A stretch of 64,000 nucleotides of DNA from Eriocheir sinensis (GCF_024679095.1 NW_026111825.1:1-64000), one strand, 5' to 3'. Positions 1 through 13,340 are shown, numbered from the stretch's first letter. Notes: generated by a model from the letters alone, not told the origin. Numbers and translations are program-made.

Positions 1-305
1 GAATCCTTTCCAGTAAAACAATGTCCTCTCTGTAATTAGGAGACAGAACTGTACTGCATACTCGGTGCGATCCTAAAATGGAATTATACAAGGTCAGCAT
101 CACGTCTGGGGTTTTACCTCGAACCCGAGCATAGTGCTGGGCTGTTGGCTTTGATATATGCCTGCATCGCCTGCAGAGGTTTCCCATTCATGATGTATGC
201 ATGGTTACTCTTTCTGGCGCCAATGTGCATGACTTTGCACAAGGACATTTAGAGGAGGAGAAGGAGGAGGCTTATGTAAAGGAATTTAAGGAAGTGTTTC
301 AAGGT

Positions 306-310
<5 letters not shown>

Positions 311-352
<42 letters not shown>

Positions 353-376
353 ATGAACATAACAACAGAAGGGATG

Positions 377-447
<71 letters not shown>
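311..447. repeat. (GA)n followed by (TC)n, inverted pair
   Basis: A (GA)n tract (311-349) is followed after about 32 bp by a (TC)n tract (382-447). The two are reverse complements of each other, so the pair could fold into a long hairpin. No gene is seen in the first 310 bases. Confidence 0.95.
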
Positions 448-450
<3 letters not shown>

Positions 451-503
451 ACGAGTTTGTACCCAAACAGCTTTTGAAAATTTATCGTTTTTCTGTCAAT
501 ACG

Positions 504-691
<188 letters not shown>

Positions 692-1388
692 GCAGTGGGC
701 ATATTCTCTAATCACAAAAGCCAGAAAAAAACATTAAAAAATCCTGAAAAATATAATTTCTATGCCATTTATGTTTATGTTACAGTCATTTTGAGGAGCT
801 ATTTATTTTGCAAAATGCCCGGTATTTTTGGGAATTGACCAAAACAGTGGTCAATTTACAAAAAATGACGCTTAAATATTTGGGCATTTTCATGAAGGCC
901 ACAGTTATGGTCATTTTGCAAAATCATCAGTGGTCTCCTCGACCAATTTGCATAATGTCCAAATATATATTAGTTGGTCATTATGCAAATAAGAAAAAAA
1001 AACCAATCATCCTTCAAATGCTTGGTTATTCATTCTTAAAACTAGAGTAAATAACATTAACACTAAATAATAAAATTACAGTGTCATCAGACCAGTCAGT
1101 CTTCAATAGCAAAATTTGATTGTAAGAGTAAGTCATGAAAACTTGTCGAATGTTTGCATTTGGAGACAAGTTCGGCCCTAAAGTCCGCTAGCGTGTTCCG
1201 CCGCAGGGCGCGGCCCAAGCCTTCCCCATGAGCCCCGCCGCTGCCGTGCCTGATAGTAATGGTGACTATAGCAATGAGAAGTAACGATAACAACAATATC
1301 TCATAAAAATAATGATCATTATAATAATATTATCAATATTTATTACAAAATGATCACAATAAAAATATTTCGAAATGTACATCACTGA

Positions 1389-1461
1389 GTGCCGGGAATC
1401 GAACTCATGTCTTCAGAACAGAAGTCTGGGTAGCGAACCAACTGGTCCTCCGATAAGCTAA
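1389..1461 (-). other. tRNA-related module 1 (copies at 2531-2603, 3690-3760, 4825-4896)
   Basis: On the minus strand the segment has a B-box-like ggttcgattcc (degenerate in this copy), an anticodon-like arm CAGA-CTTCTGT-TCTG whose 7-nt loop would place UCU at the anticodon, and a D-arm-like ccagttggttcgct. No convincing 7-bp acceptor stem closes it and the T stem is imperfect, so it looks like a tRNA-derived SINE head or a tRNA pseudogene rather than a working tRNA. It is present in all four units of the 1.15-kb array. Confidence 0.55.
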
Positions 1462-2064
1462 AATCAAAGCTCGTTTGGCTTTTTTTTTCGATTTCCGCCG
1501 CCCAGTGGTGTACATTTCGATATTTCTCACTGCGTTGTTAAAGTTTCTCGAAAATAAGAACATTCGTAAAAGAAGCAGAGCGTGGCTTCGATCCACGGCC
1601 TCTGGAGGCACCAGCGCGCTACCGATTACGCTACTCTGATAATTTCTCAAAGACTGATAAAATCAATATAAACCTGATGTCACACAGAACGCTGCCTTGA
1701 CACAAATCACGACACGTTGTCGCCTCAAGCTTCCGTGTGGCTGCCACTGCGGTGGAGTGCGGAAAAACGTTGGCTGAGGCATAAAATCAGTAATAAACAG
1801 TAAATATGCAAGAAAAAAGAAGGAAATACCCATACGCGGGACGAAAATATGGGACGCCATCATGAGTTACAAATGTTCATCTTGTATGCATTGTGCAAGG
1901 AAGAGGAATACTAATGTCTAATTCTGACGTAATCATTCATAGTAAATTACTTCACTACGGCAGCCTGAGAAGAGTAGAGAACGTGCCTACGTGAGCCTCC
2001 ACGGGAAACACACGCGCTGAGTGGCCATTAGGAGCCCCTTGCGTGCTTGCTCTCTTACACTCTT

Positions 2065-2105
<41 letters not shown>

Positions 2106-2717
2106 CACACACACACGCAGTGAGCATATTCTCTAATCACAAATGCCAGAAAAAAACATTAAAAATCCTGAAAAAATATGATTTTTATGCCATTAATGTT
2201 TATGTTACAGTCATTTTGAGGAGCAATTAAAATATCAAAATGCCCGGTCATTTTGAAATGACCAAAACTGTGGTGAATTTACAAAAAACATGACGCTTAA
2301 ATATTTGGGCATTTTCATGAAGGCCCCAGTTATGGTAATTTTGCCGCAATGCGCGGCCCAAGCCTTCCCATGAGCCCCGCCGCTGCCATGCCTGATAGTA
2401 ATGGTGACTATTGCAATGTGAAGGAGTAACAATAACAACAATATCTCTCATAACAATAAAGATAATTATAATATTATCATTATTTATTACAAAATGATCG
2501 CAATAAAAATATTTCGAAATGTACATCACTGAGTGCCGGGAATCGAACCGATGTCTTCAGAACAGAAGTCTGGGTAGCGAACCAACTGGTCCTCCGATAA
2601 GCTAAAATCAAAGATCGTTGGGCCTTTTTTTTCGATTTCCGCCGCTCAGTGGTGTACATTTCGATATTGCTCACTGCGTTGTTACAGTTTCTCCAAAATA
2701 AGAACATTCGTAAAAGA

Positions 2718-2785
2718 AGCAGAGCGTGGCTTCGATCCACGGCCTCTGGAGGGCACCAGCGCGCTACCGATTACGCTACTCTGCT
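2718..2785 (-). other. tRNA-like module 2 with full acceptor and T arms (copies at 1574-1640, 3878-3945)
   Basis: On the minus strand the 5' AGCAGAG pairs with the 3' CTCTGCT over 7 bp. TA follows at positions 8-9, then a 4-bp D stem (GCGT/GCGC), and a perfect 5-bp T stem (CGTGG/CCACG) around a 7-nt loop ATCGAAG. The anticodon arm is odd: CTGG/CCAG closes a 6-nt loop here and a 5-nt loop in the 1574 copy, so no normal anticodon can be assigned. A TTTT run lies just downstream. Copy 1 has one acceptor mismatch (gat for gct). It is either a tRNA-derived repeat or a decayed tRNA. Confidence 0.5.
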
Positions 2786-3209
2786 AATTTCTAAAAGACT
2801 GATAAAATCAATATAAACCTGATGTCACACAGAACGCTGCCTTGACACAAATCACGACACGTTGTCGCCTCAAGCTTCCGTGTGGCTGCCACTGCAGTGG
2901 AGTGCGGGAAAATGTTGGCTGAGGCATAAAATCAGTAATAAACAGTAAATATGCAAGAAAAAAGAAGGAAATACCCATACGCGGGACGAAAATATGGGAC
3001 GCCATCATGAGTTACAAATGTTCATCTTGTATGCATTGTGCAAGGAAGAGGAATACTAATGTCTAATTCTGACGTAATCATTCATAGTAAATTACTTCAC
3101 TACGGCAGCCTGAGAAGAGTAGAGAACGTGCCTACGTGAGCCTCCACGGGAAACACACGCGCTGAGTGGCCATTAGGAGCCCCTTGCGTGCTTGCTCTCT
3201 TACACTCTT

Positions 3210-3274
<65 letters not shown>

Positions 3275-4364
3275 GTGAGCATATTCTCTAATCACAAATG
3301 CCAGAAAAAAAAAATAAAAATACTGAAAAAATATGATTTTTATGCCATTAATGTTTATGTTACAGTCATTTTGAGGAGCTATTTATTTTGCAAAATGCCC
3401 GGTCATTTTGAGAAATGACCAAAAATGTGGTGAATTTACAAAAAAACATGACGCTTAAATATTTGGGAATTTTCATGAAGGCCCCAGTTATGGTAATTTT
3501 GCCGCAATGCGCGGCAACCCTTCCCCATGAGCCCCGCCGCTGCCATGCCTGATAGTAATGGTGACTATTGCAATGTGAAGGAGTAACAATAACAACAATA
3601 TCTCTCATAACAATAAAGATAATTATAATATTATCATTATTTATTACAAAATGATCACCAATAAAAAGATTTCGAAATGTACATCACTGAGTGCCGGGAA
3701 TCGAACCGATGTCTTCAGAACAGAAGTCTGGGTAGCGAGCCAACTGGTCCTCCGATAAGCTAAAATCAAAGATCGTTGGGCCTTTTTTTTCTATTTCCGC
3801 CGCTCAGTTGTGTACATTCGATATTACTCACTGCGTTGTTACAGTTTCTCCAAAATAAGAACATTCGTAAAAGAAGAAGCAGAGCGTGGCTTCGATCCAC
3901 GGCCTCTGGAGGGCACCAGCGCGCTACCGATTACGCTACTCTGCTAATTTCTAAAGACTGATAAAATCAATATAAACCTGATGTCACACAGAACGCTGCC
4001 TTGACTGAAATCACGACACGTTGTCGCCTCAAGCTTCCGTGTGGCTGCCACTGCAGTGGAGTGCGGGAAAACGTTGGCTGAGGCATAAAATCAGTAATAA
4101 ACGAGTAAATATGCAAGAAAAAGAAAAATACCAATACGCGGGACGAAAATATGGGACGCCATCATGAGTTACAAATGTTCATCTTGTATGCATTGTGCAA
4201 GGAAGAGGAATACTAATGTCTAATTCTGACGTAATCATTCATAGTAAATTACTTCACTACGGCAGCCTGAGAAGAGTAGAGAACGTGCCTACGTGAGCCT
4301 CCACTGGAAACACACGCTGAGTGGCCATTAGGAGCCCCTTGCGTGCTTGCTCTCTTACACTCTT

Positions 4365-4405
<41 letters not shown>

Positions 4406-4916
4406 CACACACACACGCAGTGAGCATATTCTCTAATCACAAATGCCAGAAAAAATTAAAAATCCTGAAAAAATATGATTTTTATGACATTAATATTTAT
4501 GTTACAGTCATTTGAGGAGCTATTTATTTGCAAAATGCCAGGTCATTTTGAGAAATAAAACTGTGGTGAATTTACAAAAAAACATGACGCTTAAATATTT
4601 GGGCATTTTCATGAAGGCCACAGTTATGGTAATTTTGCCGCAATGCGCGGCCCAAGCCTTCCCCATGAGCCCCGCCGCTGCCATGCCTGATAGTAATGGT
4701 GACTATTGCAATGTGAAGGAGTAACAATAACAACAATATCTCTCATAACAATAAAGATAATTATAATATTATCATTATTTATTACAAAATGATCATAATA
4801 AAATATTTCGAAATGTACATCACTGAGTGCCGGGAATCGAACCGATGTCTCCAGAACAAAAGTCTGGGTAGCGAACCAACTGGTCCTCCGATAAGCTAAA
4901 ATCAAAGATCGTTGGG

Positions 4917-5510
4917 GAAAACATGAGAGGAAGAAGGGAGGGAAGGGAAGGAAGGAAGAATGAGAAGTAAGGAAGGGAGGAAGAGATGAAGGAAAGGAGG
5001 GCTGTGTGGAGGGAGAGAAGACGGGAAGGAAGGACAACTAGAAAATGAAAAGAAAGGAAGGAACAAAGAAAAGGAAGAAGGGAAGAGGAAGAGGAAAACA
5101 ATAAAGAAAAAGAAGAATAGAAGTAAGAAGCAGTGCAGACAGAAAAGAAAAGGAGGAGAGAGATGTGAAAAAGAGGAAGGGAAGGAAGAAAAGAGAAGAA
5201 TAGAGAGTAAGAAGAAGGGCAGACAGAAAAGAGGAGAGAGATGGGAAAAAGAGGAAGGGAAAGAAAAAAAGAATGTAGAGTGAGAAGCAGGTCAGACAGA
5301 AAGGAAATTAGGGAGAGAGAGAGAGATGGGAAAAAGATGAAGGGAAGTAAGAAAATAAGAATGGAAAGGGAGAGCAGGGCAGACAGAAGGGAAAGGAGAG
5401 AGAGAGAGAAAAGAGATGAGAAGAGGAAGGAAGAAGGAAAGAAAGATTGGGAGAAAAGAAAGATAAATAAAGGAGAGCAGTGTGAAGAGAGGAAGGGATA
5501 ACAGGGGAGA
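4917..5510. repeat. Polypurine (GGAA/GAAA) tract
   Basis: About 600 bp of nearly pure purine on the plus strand. It begins exactly where the fourth 1.15-kb unit breaks off. Internally there are loose repeats of a segment containing aggcagacagaaagga-type words. Long open frames here are compositional and are not genes. Confidence 0.9.
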
Positions 5511-5754
5511 TAAAGGGCAGGGCATCTTATAATCATCATCATCAGCATCAGCAGCCAGAGTAGCCACAGGACCTTAGAATTTTTACAGCGTGTCACCTCA
5601 GCCTTCGCAGCCCTAAAATGCCTGACCATCGAAAATGACAGCTAGTGAGGTGGTGGTAACAGTGCCTTCCTCCTCCTCCTCCTCCTCCTCCTCCGTCACC
5701 TTGCCAATAGCTTGTTTTACCACTTAATTCCTCCTTTTTTATAATGTTGGCTTT
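5511..5754. other. No gene seen
   Basis: Unique-looking DNA with a short (CCT)n run (5667-5693). No coding or RNA signal was recognised. Confidence 0.6.
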
Positions 5755-5896
<142 letters not shown>

Positions 5897-5979
5897 CACT
5901 GAGATACACAAATAAATAAGATAAAAGTAAAATAAAATATATATTCATGAAATGCTGTGTTCTGTTATGCGCGACTTGT

Positions 5980-6692
<713 letters not shown>

Positions 6693-6769
6693 ACTCAAGA
6701 AAGTAAATGTATGATATAGTTATAGATTAGTTAAATGGTTCAGAAGAGAAAGCTTGTGAGGAACTGTTT

Positions 6770-6995
6770 CTGGCACACTGACATCGTTGAAATTGGTCTC
6801 AGAGGAAGAACCTAGGAAGGGAGACCTTGTAATATGGGCCCATATACCTTGAAAAAAACATCCTTTCCTTCATTCCAACCACACTGATATCGTTGAAACT
6901 GGTCTCGAGGGGAGGACCTATGAAGGGGGAACTTGTAATAGGGGCCTTTACACCCCCCCAAAAAAATCCTTCATCCTTCTCTTCATTCCATCCTT
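6770..6995. repeat. Tandem duplication of about 115 bp
   Basis: A segment with the words cactgaYatcgttgaaaYtggtctc, cttgtaataKgggcc and atccttYMttc occurs twice in succession with moderate divergence (near 6776 and 6889). No coding signal. Confidence 0.75.
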
Positions 6996-7393
6996 CCTTT
7001 CATCCCATCCACTTCTCCCTACCAAGGATGCCGCGGAGTCACGCCTTCTGCATTAAGCTAATCCTACTTCCCTCACACGCCGCTCCCCCCCCCCCCCCTG
7101 CAACCCATCCTGACCCGCCTCCCCCTCCTCGTCCTTACCCTTCGCCTCCCCCTCATCCTCCCTCTCATTCATCCCCGTGTAAGCCCATTAAGCAGCCTCT
7201 GTCCCTCCCTCTCAGCCGCCCTCCCTTGATTGGATGCGACCCCGGCATTAATTTTGGAGTGGGGAGGAAAAGATGACAGACAGAAAGAAAGACAGGGAAA
7301 GGCTGGAGAATGGAAGAATAGAAAGATGGGTAGAAGGAAGAATAGAAGAGAGAGAAAGGCTAGAGAATAGAAAAGAAGAGTGAATAGGAAAGA

Positions 7394-7449
<56 letters not shown>

Positions 7450-7859
7450 AGTATTCCACCATGCAGTATATAGACAAAACGCTTATAAGGGAACCATTGG
7501 GCAGTCTGATCTTAAGTCTGGTCTCGATGTATGTCTAGGGTCTTATTTTGGTCTTGGTCTACTTATATTCACCGCCACTGACCGATTCGTCGAGCTGTGT
7601 CCTCTCAACCCGCCGCCTTCTCCCTTCCTCCCTCCCTCCCCGCCACATCTCCCATCCACGCCAATAATCATAAAATCATCAAACCAAGCTTCCATCTTTC
7701 CCTCTAATACCTTATGGAAGCGTAACGGCGTGGGTAGGCGCCCTCAAAACCCGACCCATTCATAGGCTTCACCCCGTCCATATAACTAAGCCACGGCAGC
7801 CGGTTAGTCAGGCAGTCACAGGTCTCTTTATCTCTCTCCTCTTCTCTTCTCTTTTCTCC
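6996..7859. other. No gene seen; C-rich region with (CA)n
   Basis: Holds a poly-C run near 7085, pyrimidine-rich and then purine-rich stretches, and a (CA)n run at 7400-7446. No protein or RNA gene was recognised. Confidence 0.6.
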
Positions 7860-9480
7860 ACGGCGTCCGTCCACCTCTACAGCGCCCTTAGAAGCGTAGC
7901 AGTCTGGGCATGGCAGTTCTCAAAATATGGTCCTTTTATGGCCCTGAAATCCTGGTTCATGCAACAAAACCAAATTTAGCTTGTCAGAAAGGCAGTCTTG
8001 TCCCTCTTATTCCCTTCAAAATAACCAGAAAAAGCCTTCATCTCCCCATCCACAGTACTTTGACAACGTAAAAAAAAATGTCTTATATAATCTTGTCCTA
8101 TAAATATAACCAAATCCAAAAACAGTTAGTCTCGTCCCTCTTATTTCTTTAAAAATCACCAGAAAAGGCCTTCATCTTCCCATCCTCAGTACTTGGAAAC
8201 CCTAAACAAAAACTCACTCCAAGGAAGGCCCATTTATAGCATTCACCTCGTCCAGTATAACAAAACCCAAAAAACAGTTAGTCTTGTCACTCTTATTGCT
8301 TTAAAAATCCACAGAAAAGTCTTTCATCTTCACATCCACAGTACTTTGAAACCCAAAAAAAAAACTCACAACAAGGAAGCCCCATTTATAGCATTCACCT
8401 TGTCTAATATAACCTATCCCAAAAAGTCAGTCAGTCCTCTTTACTCTTATTGCCATCAAAATCACCAGAGAAGGGCTTTAACTTCCCATTCACAGTCCTT
8501 TGATAGCGTAAACAAAAACTCTCTCTAAGGAAGGCCTATTTATAGCATTCTCCCATTCAACTTGTCTAATATACCCCATCCCAAAAAGTCAGTCAGTCCT
8601 CTTACTCTTATTGCCATCAAAATCACCAGAGAAGGGCTTTAACCTCCCATTCACAGTCCTTTGATAGTGTAAACAAAAACTCTCTCAAAGGAAGGCCTAT
8701 TTATAGCATTCAACTTGTCTAATATAAAGAAAGCAAAAAGTCAGTCATTCTTGTCCCTGTTATTGCCTTTAAAATCACCACAAAAGGCCTTCATCCTCCT
8801 ATCCACAGTCCTTTAAAAGCGTAAACAAACACTCTCTCAAAGGAAGGCCCATTTATAGCATTCAACTTTTCTAATATAACCAAAGCAAAATCAGTCCTCC
8901 TTACTCTTATTGCCTTTAAAATCGCCACAAAAGCCCTTCATCCTCCTATCCACAGTCCTTTCAAAGCGTAAACAAAAACTATCTCTAAGGAAGGCTCATT
9001 TATAGCATTCAACTTGTCTAATATAACCTATCCCAAAAGTCAGTCAGTCCTCTTACTCTTATGGCCTTTAACATAACCACAAAGGCCTCAATCCTCCTAT
9101 CCACAGTCCTTTCAAAGCGTAAACAAAAACTCACTCCAAGGAAGGCCCATTTATAGGATTCAGCTTGTCTAATACAAGGAAAGCAAAAAGTCAGTCATTC
9201 TTGTCCCTGTTATTGCCTTTAAAGTCATACAAAAGGCCTTCATCCTCTTATCCACAGTCCTTTAAAAGCGTAAACAAAACTCTCTCTAAGGAAGGCCCAT
9301 TTATAGCATTCAACTTGTCTAATATAACCAAAGCAAAATCAGTCCTCCTTACTCTTGTTGCCTTTAAAATCACCAGAAAAGGCCTTCATCCTCCTATCCA
9401 CAGTCCTTTGAAAGCGTAAACAAAAACGGTCTCAAAGGGAGGCCCATTTATAGCCCTCACCTCGTCCAATATAACCAAAC
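7860..9480. repeat. Degenerate tandem array, about 10 units of about 148 bp
   Basis: Each unit contains, in order: a ccacagtcctttgaaagcg-like word, aaacaaaaactctc, aaggaaggcccatttatag, cattcaacttgtctaatata, and caRtcagtcctYttactctt followed by attgcctttaaaatcacc. Copies of ttatag occur near 8234, 8386, 8530, 8702, 8853, 9001, 9150, 9302 and 9449. Unit length and sequence drift, so the array is old. Short open frames are not conserved between units. Confidence 0.9.
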
Positions 9481-9580
9481 CAAGTCAGTCAGCCAGCCAG
9501 CCAGTTTACCAGACAGTCAGACGCCCCTCCTTGCCTCCCTCCCTCCCTCCTTTCCTCTCTCCCTCCCTCCTTTCCTTCCT

Positions 9581-9697
9581 TCTCTTCATTCCTTCCCATG
9601 CAAGATAAGTTATACCCACTCATCCAGTCAGTCAGTCAGCCCCTTCCTCTCTCCCTCATTTACTTCCTCCCTCCCTCCCTCCTTTCCTTCCTTCCTA
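9581..9697 (+). repeat. Left flanking direct repeat of LINE A, about 115 bp
   Basis: This segment, from tctcttcattccttcccatg to the (CCTT) run, is repeated at 11361-11475 with about five substitutions and one small indel. The LINE lies exactly between the two copies. They are read as an unusually long target-site duplication, or as two units of the neighbouring array. Confidence 0.85.
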
Positions 9698-9724
9698 GAA
9701 ATTGGCACACTCGAAGAACGGGAT

Positions 9725-10534
9725 GTGAAGAAGTACCTAGACAAACTCGAGACAAAGAAGTCTACCGGACCCGACGACTTGTCACCCAGGCTGCTCAAGG
9801 AACTCAAGCAGCAAATCCTCAAGCCACTCACCACCATCTACAATCTGTCACTACAACAAAACAAAGTCCCAAAAGACTGGAAACAAGCGAATGTAACTCC
9901 GATCTACAAAAAGGGAGACAAAAGTGTGGCCCTAAACTATGGACCAATCAGCCTGACCTCTGTGGCGGGAAAAATCCTCGAGAAGATCATCAGAGACAAA
10001 CTCGTTAGGTTCATGAAGACAACAACATCATTTCCGATGCTCAGCACGGTTTCAGGAACAAGCGCTCATGTAACCAATTTATTAGACTTCTTCCAAGGTA
10101 TCTATGAAAACTGGGATAATCATATCCCCAGCGATGTTATATATCTAGACTTTCAGAAAGCCTTTGACAAAGTGCCACACGAAAGACTCCTCAAGAAACT
10201 CAAGTCGGCGGGACTAGGCGGCAATCTGACAGCGTGGATCAAGGACTGGCTCACTGGAAGAAAACAACGAGTTGTACTCAACGGACAGGCCTCCGAGTGG
10301 CTCCCGGTCACAAGTGGAGTGCCACAGGGGTCAGTGCTGGGACCCATACTTTTCATCATATATATCAACGACCTAGAACTAGGATTGAAATCTAATCTTT
10401 CAAAATTTGCCGACGACACAAAGGTGGGTGGGAAGGCCCTCACAACGGCAGACTGCAAAATTATCCAGAGACCTGGACCAGATCACTCGGTGGTCAGAAA
10501 AATGGCAGATGTCCTTCAACACTGCCAAATGTAA
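9725..10534 (+). pseudogene. Reverse transcriptase, N-terminal and catalytic part (LINE A)
   Basis: An open reading frame of 269 codons covers the RT fingers and palm. The family residue NYRPISL is NYGPISL here. Between about 10017 and 10069 the frame is shifted: the expected [18 protein letters not shown] segment reads only in another frame, and a second indel restores the original frame before [14 protein letters not shown]. After [17 protein letters not shown] the frame is lost. The enzyme would copy element RNA at a nicked target site; this copy is very unlikely to be active. Confidence 0.9.
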
Positions 10535-10577
10535 AGTAATGCATATCTGATCCAGAAACAGCAACCACACATACCAC

Positions 10578-11213
10578 ATGGGTGGCGAACCACTACATGT
10601 TGTGCAAGAGGAAAGAGACCTCGGGGTCACCATCAGCAGTGACTTGAAACAAATAAAACCCTTCAAGTCCGCCTGTAAGAAAGCCAATACAATGCTTGGG
10701 TTCATATCGAGAAACTTCGAATACAAGACGCCGGGAGTTATGTTATCCTTGTACAATTCGCTGGTAAGGCCCCACCTGGAATACGCCGTGCAATTCTGGT
10801 CTCCTAATTACAGGAAAGACATTGAATTACTTGAGAGAGTACAGCGCCGCGCCACGAAGATGATACCATCACTGAGGACGAAGCCCTATGAAGAGCGACT
10901 CGAGCGACTCAACCTCTTCACGTTGGAAAAGAGACGCCTGCGGGGAGACATGATACAAGTCTTTAAGTACCTGAACAAGCTCAGCAACGTTGATCACTCC
11001 AAACTCTTCACGCTACAAACAAACCTGAGAACAAGAAACAACGGAAAAACAATTCAAGCAAAGCGAAGCAATACCGACATCGGCAGGAGTTATTTCTCGA
11101 ATAGAGTTGTTCGCCACTGGAACAGCCTTCCTGCAGAAGTGGTTAGCGCAGAGACCATCAACTCCTTCAAGAAACGCATTGATCGCCACTTTGCTGCATC
11201 GGGAGTGAACTGA
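10578..11213 (+). pseudogene. Reverse transcriptase, C-terminal part (LINE A)
   Basis: An open frame of 211 codons continues the same polyprotein after a frameshift near 10466 and a stop at 10548-10550. It contains ERDLGVTISSDL, LVRPHLEYAVQFWSP, LERVQRRATKMIPSL and the terminal NSFKKRIDRHF typical of CR1/L2 RT C-termini. The match in length and order to LINE B shows that this is the true end of the protein. Confidence 0.9.
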
Positions 11214-11360
11214 ACGTTCCCAAGAGTAGATACACAAGTGCTTTAATCCTTCCCTGCAAGCCACTCCTATGGCAAACGGATTGATTGAATCACTGAACGC
11301 AGGCAGCCTAGTAATGAGCCAACAGGCTTTCTGCTGCCTGCTAGTCCATGTTTCCATGTT

Positions 11361-11475
11361 TCTCTTCATTCCTTCCCATGCAAGATAAGTTATACCCACC
11401 CATCCAGTCAGTCAGTTAGCCCTTTCCTCTCTCCCTCATTTACTTTCTCCCTCCATCCCTCCTCCTTTCCTTCCT
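11361..11475 (+). repeat. Right flanking direct repeat of LINE A
   Basis: Near-identical to 9581-9697. It starts immediately after the LINE 3' terminal ccatgttt words. Confidence 0.85.
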
Positions 11476-12328
11476 ATGCAAAGAAGTTAAGGCTATCCAA
11501 TCAGTCTGTCAGTTTAATTCCTGCCTTCTGTCTCCTCTTTACTTGCTTCCTCCTTTTTCATCCCTTTTCCATATTCAAATTCAATTCCTTCCCTCCACCC
11601 ACTATCTCATTCCTTCTTTCCTTGCTCCGTAATTGTTGCTCTCCTCCTAACCTCCCTCTCCATCTATTTTCATCCCTCCACAGTTTTCTCTCCTCCTAAC
11701 CTCTTTCTCCATCTATTTTCATCCCTCCCACATTTCTTCTCCCCCTCAAACCTACCCTCTCCATATATTTTTAAGCCAAAGAAGCAACATAAGCAAGGTT
11801 ATCCACACACAAGTATCTACGTTAAGTATTTTTACCTTAAGGAGTGGCCCTGAAGATGTTTTGTAGAGTGGCATTAAAATCTCTTGCATAAATGTGTGTC
11901 TCTAAGGCAGTCCATATAGAGTTGGATTTTAAGGACAAGGGATTTGGAATGTGTTTGTGATTCTAGTTTGAATATATGAAAGTGACAGAACGAAACCCAC
12001 AAACAGACACAAGCAGAAATAAACAGTCAGCCAGTCATACATGTAGATTGTAGACAGACAACAAGCTAACCAGCCCACCAGACATACAGACAGGCAAAAC
12101 GACAGACAGACAGACACACAGGTAAGCAAGCACTCATAATCAGAAGCACAAACAGATATTTAGCAATGCAGAAAGCCAGACCAAGATACAGACAGTCACC
12201 CAGCTACTGTAACACACACACACACACACACAAACACACAAGCAAGGAAAACAAGCACACAGACAAAACAGAGACGAAAGCAGGCACCAGACTCCCTTGC
12301 ATAAGAGCACTACCAAAAGAAGACAGCC

Positions 12329-12378
<50 letters not shown>

Positions 12379-12729
12379 ACATGCAGACCAGCAGGCAGGC
12401 AGGCATGCAGGCAGACACATACTAAAACAGGGCACCAAACTACTACATACATGCATAAAACACTACCAAAAGAGGACACACACTCACATCCTAACCCTAT
12501 CCAAACACACACACGCACACTAAAACAGGCACTAACTAGGCTCGATGCATTAAAACACGACCATAAGAAGCAAGGCCACAAAAAGTGAATATGGAAAAAA
12601 GATGTAAAATGAAAGCCTGCGCCTGGCGAACTGAAGCAAGGCCAGACGGTCGAGTCGCCGCCCTGAAGGTTACCTGGCCCGCCTCAGACGCGCGTGGGAG
12701 GCCAAGGTGGCGGCTACTTGATTATATAC
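11476..12729. other. No gene seen; pyrimidine-rich then CA-rich DNA
   Basis: 11476-11770 is rich in CCT/CTT words. 11950-12560 is dominated by imperfect ACAC/AGAC runs, with clean (CA)n at 12211-12240 and 12332-12376. A segment around actaccaaaagaRgaca occurs twice (12309, 12463). No coding or RNA gene. Confidence 0.6.
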
Positions 12730-13280
12730 ATGCACACATATATAGATAGATAAAGAGAGAGAGAGACATAGATAGATAGATGGATAGAGATAGAGATTTT
12801 GGCCACTTTTTCTTCTCTTATTTTTTTACCCTTTACCTCCTTCCTTTACTGTAAAACAAGCTAGATAAACAGATAGATATGGACATTGATACTGAGAGAT
12901 AGCTAGATAGATAGATAGATACATAAACACATATAGGCAAATTACTCACTGAAGCAACCCGTGATATATATTTGTTGATCACTCTGGAAACAAACATAGG
13001 AGAAACCCAAGCTTGTTAGTGTATTACATAGATACGTAGTAGTTAAGACAGTACAGTGCAAATAGAAGGCTTGTATACAGCACGATGCCACGGGGTAATA
13101 TTCCTAAGTGGCTGAAGAGTCAACTGCATAATCGTAGAGGAGTCATGAGGTAATCCTGGCGTGGGATGGATGGGCACTTTTACTGTTCCTTTGATTCCTT
13201 TCACTCCACCTCCAGCCCGTTATTTATACGACACGCTCTCATCATGTGGATATCGGTGGTCCAGGTCTGGGTGTGGGGAG

Positions 13281-13282
<2 letters not shown>
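12730..13282. other. No gene seen; (GATA)-type runs
   Basis: Contains scattered gata/tagata runs (12744-12795, 12870-12925) in otherwise unrecognised DNA. Confidence 0.6.

Positions 13283-13340
<58 letters not shown>

Larger units (their letters stand above)
9698..11360 (+). mobile_element. LINE A: 5'-truncated CR1-like non-LTR retrotransposon
   Basis: The body encodes a reverse transcriptase with the usual order of motifs: [74 protein letters not shown] and FADDTK (the catalytic DD). The thumb and C-terminal region follow (RPHLEYAVQFWSPNYRKDIE, HWNSLPAEVV) and end at a stop near 11213. No endonuclease is present, so the copy is 5'-truncated. The 3' end carries a ccatgttt word twice, like CR1 termini, with no poly-A. 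The frame is broken between about 10466 and 10578, including a TGA at 10548-10550. It is related to LINE B (26.3-29.9 kb). Confidence 0.93.
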
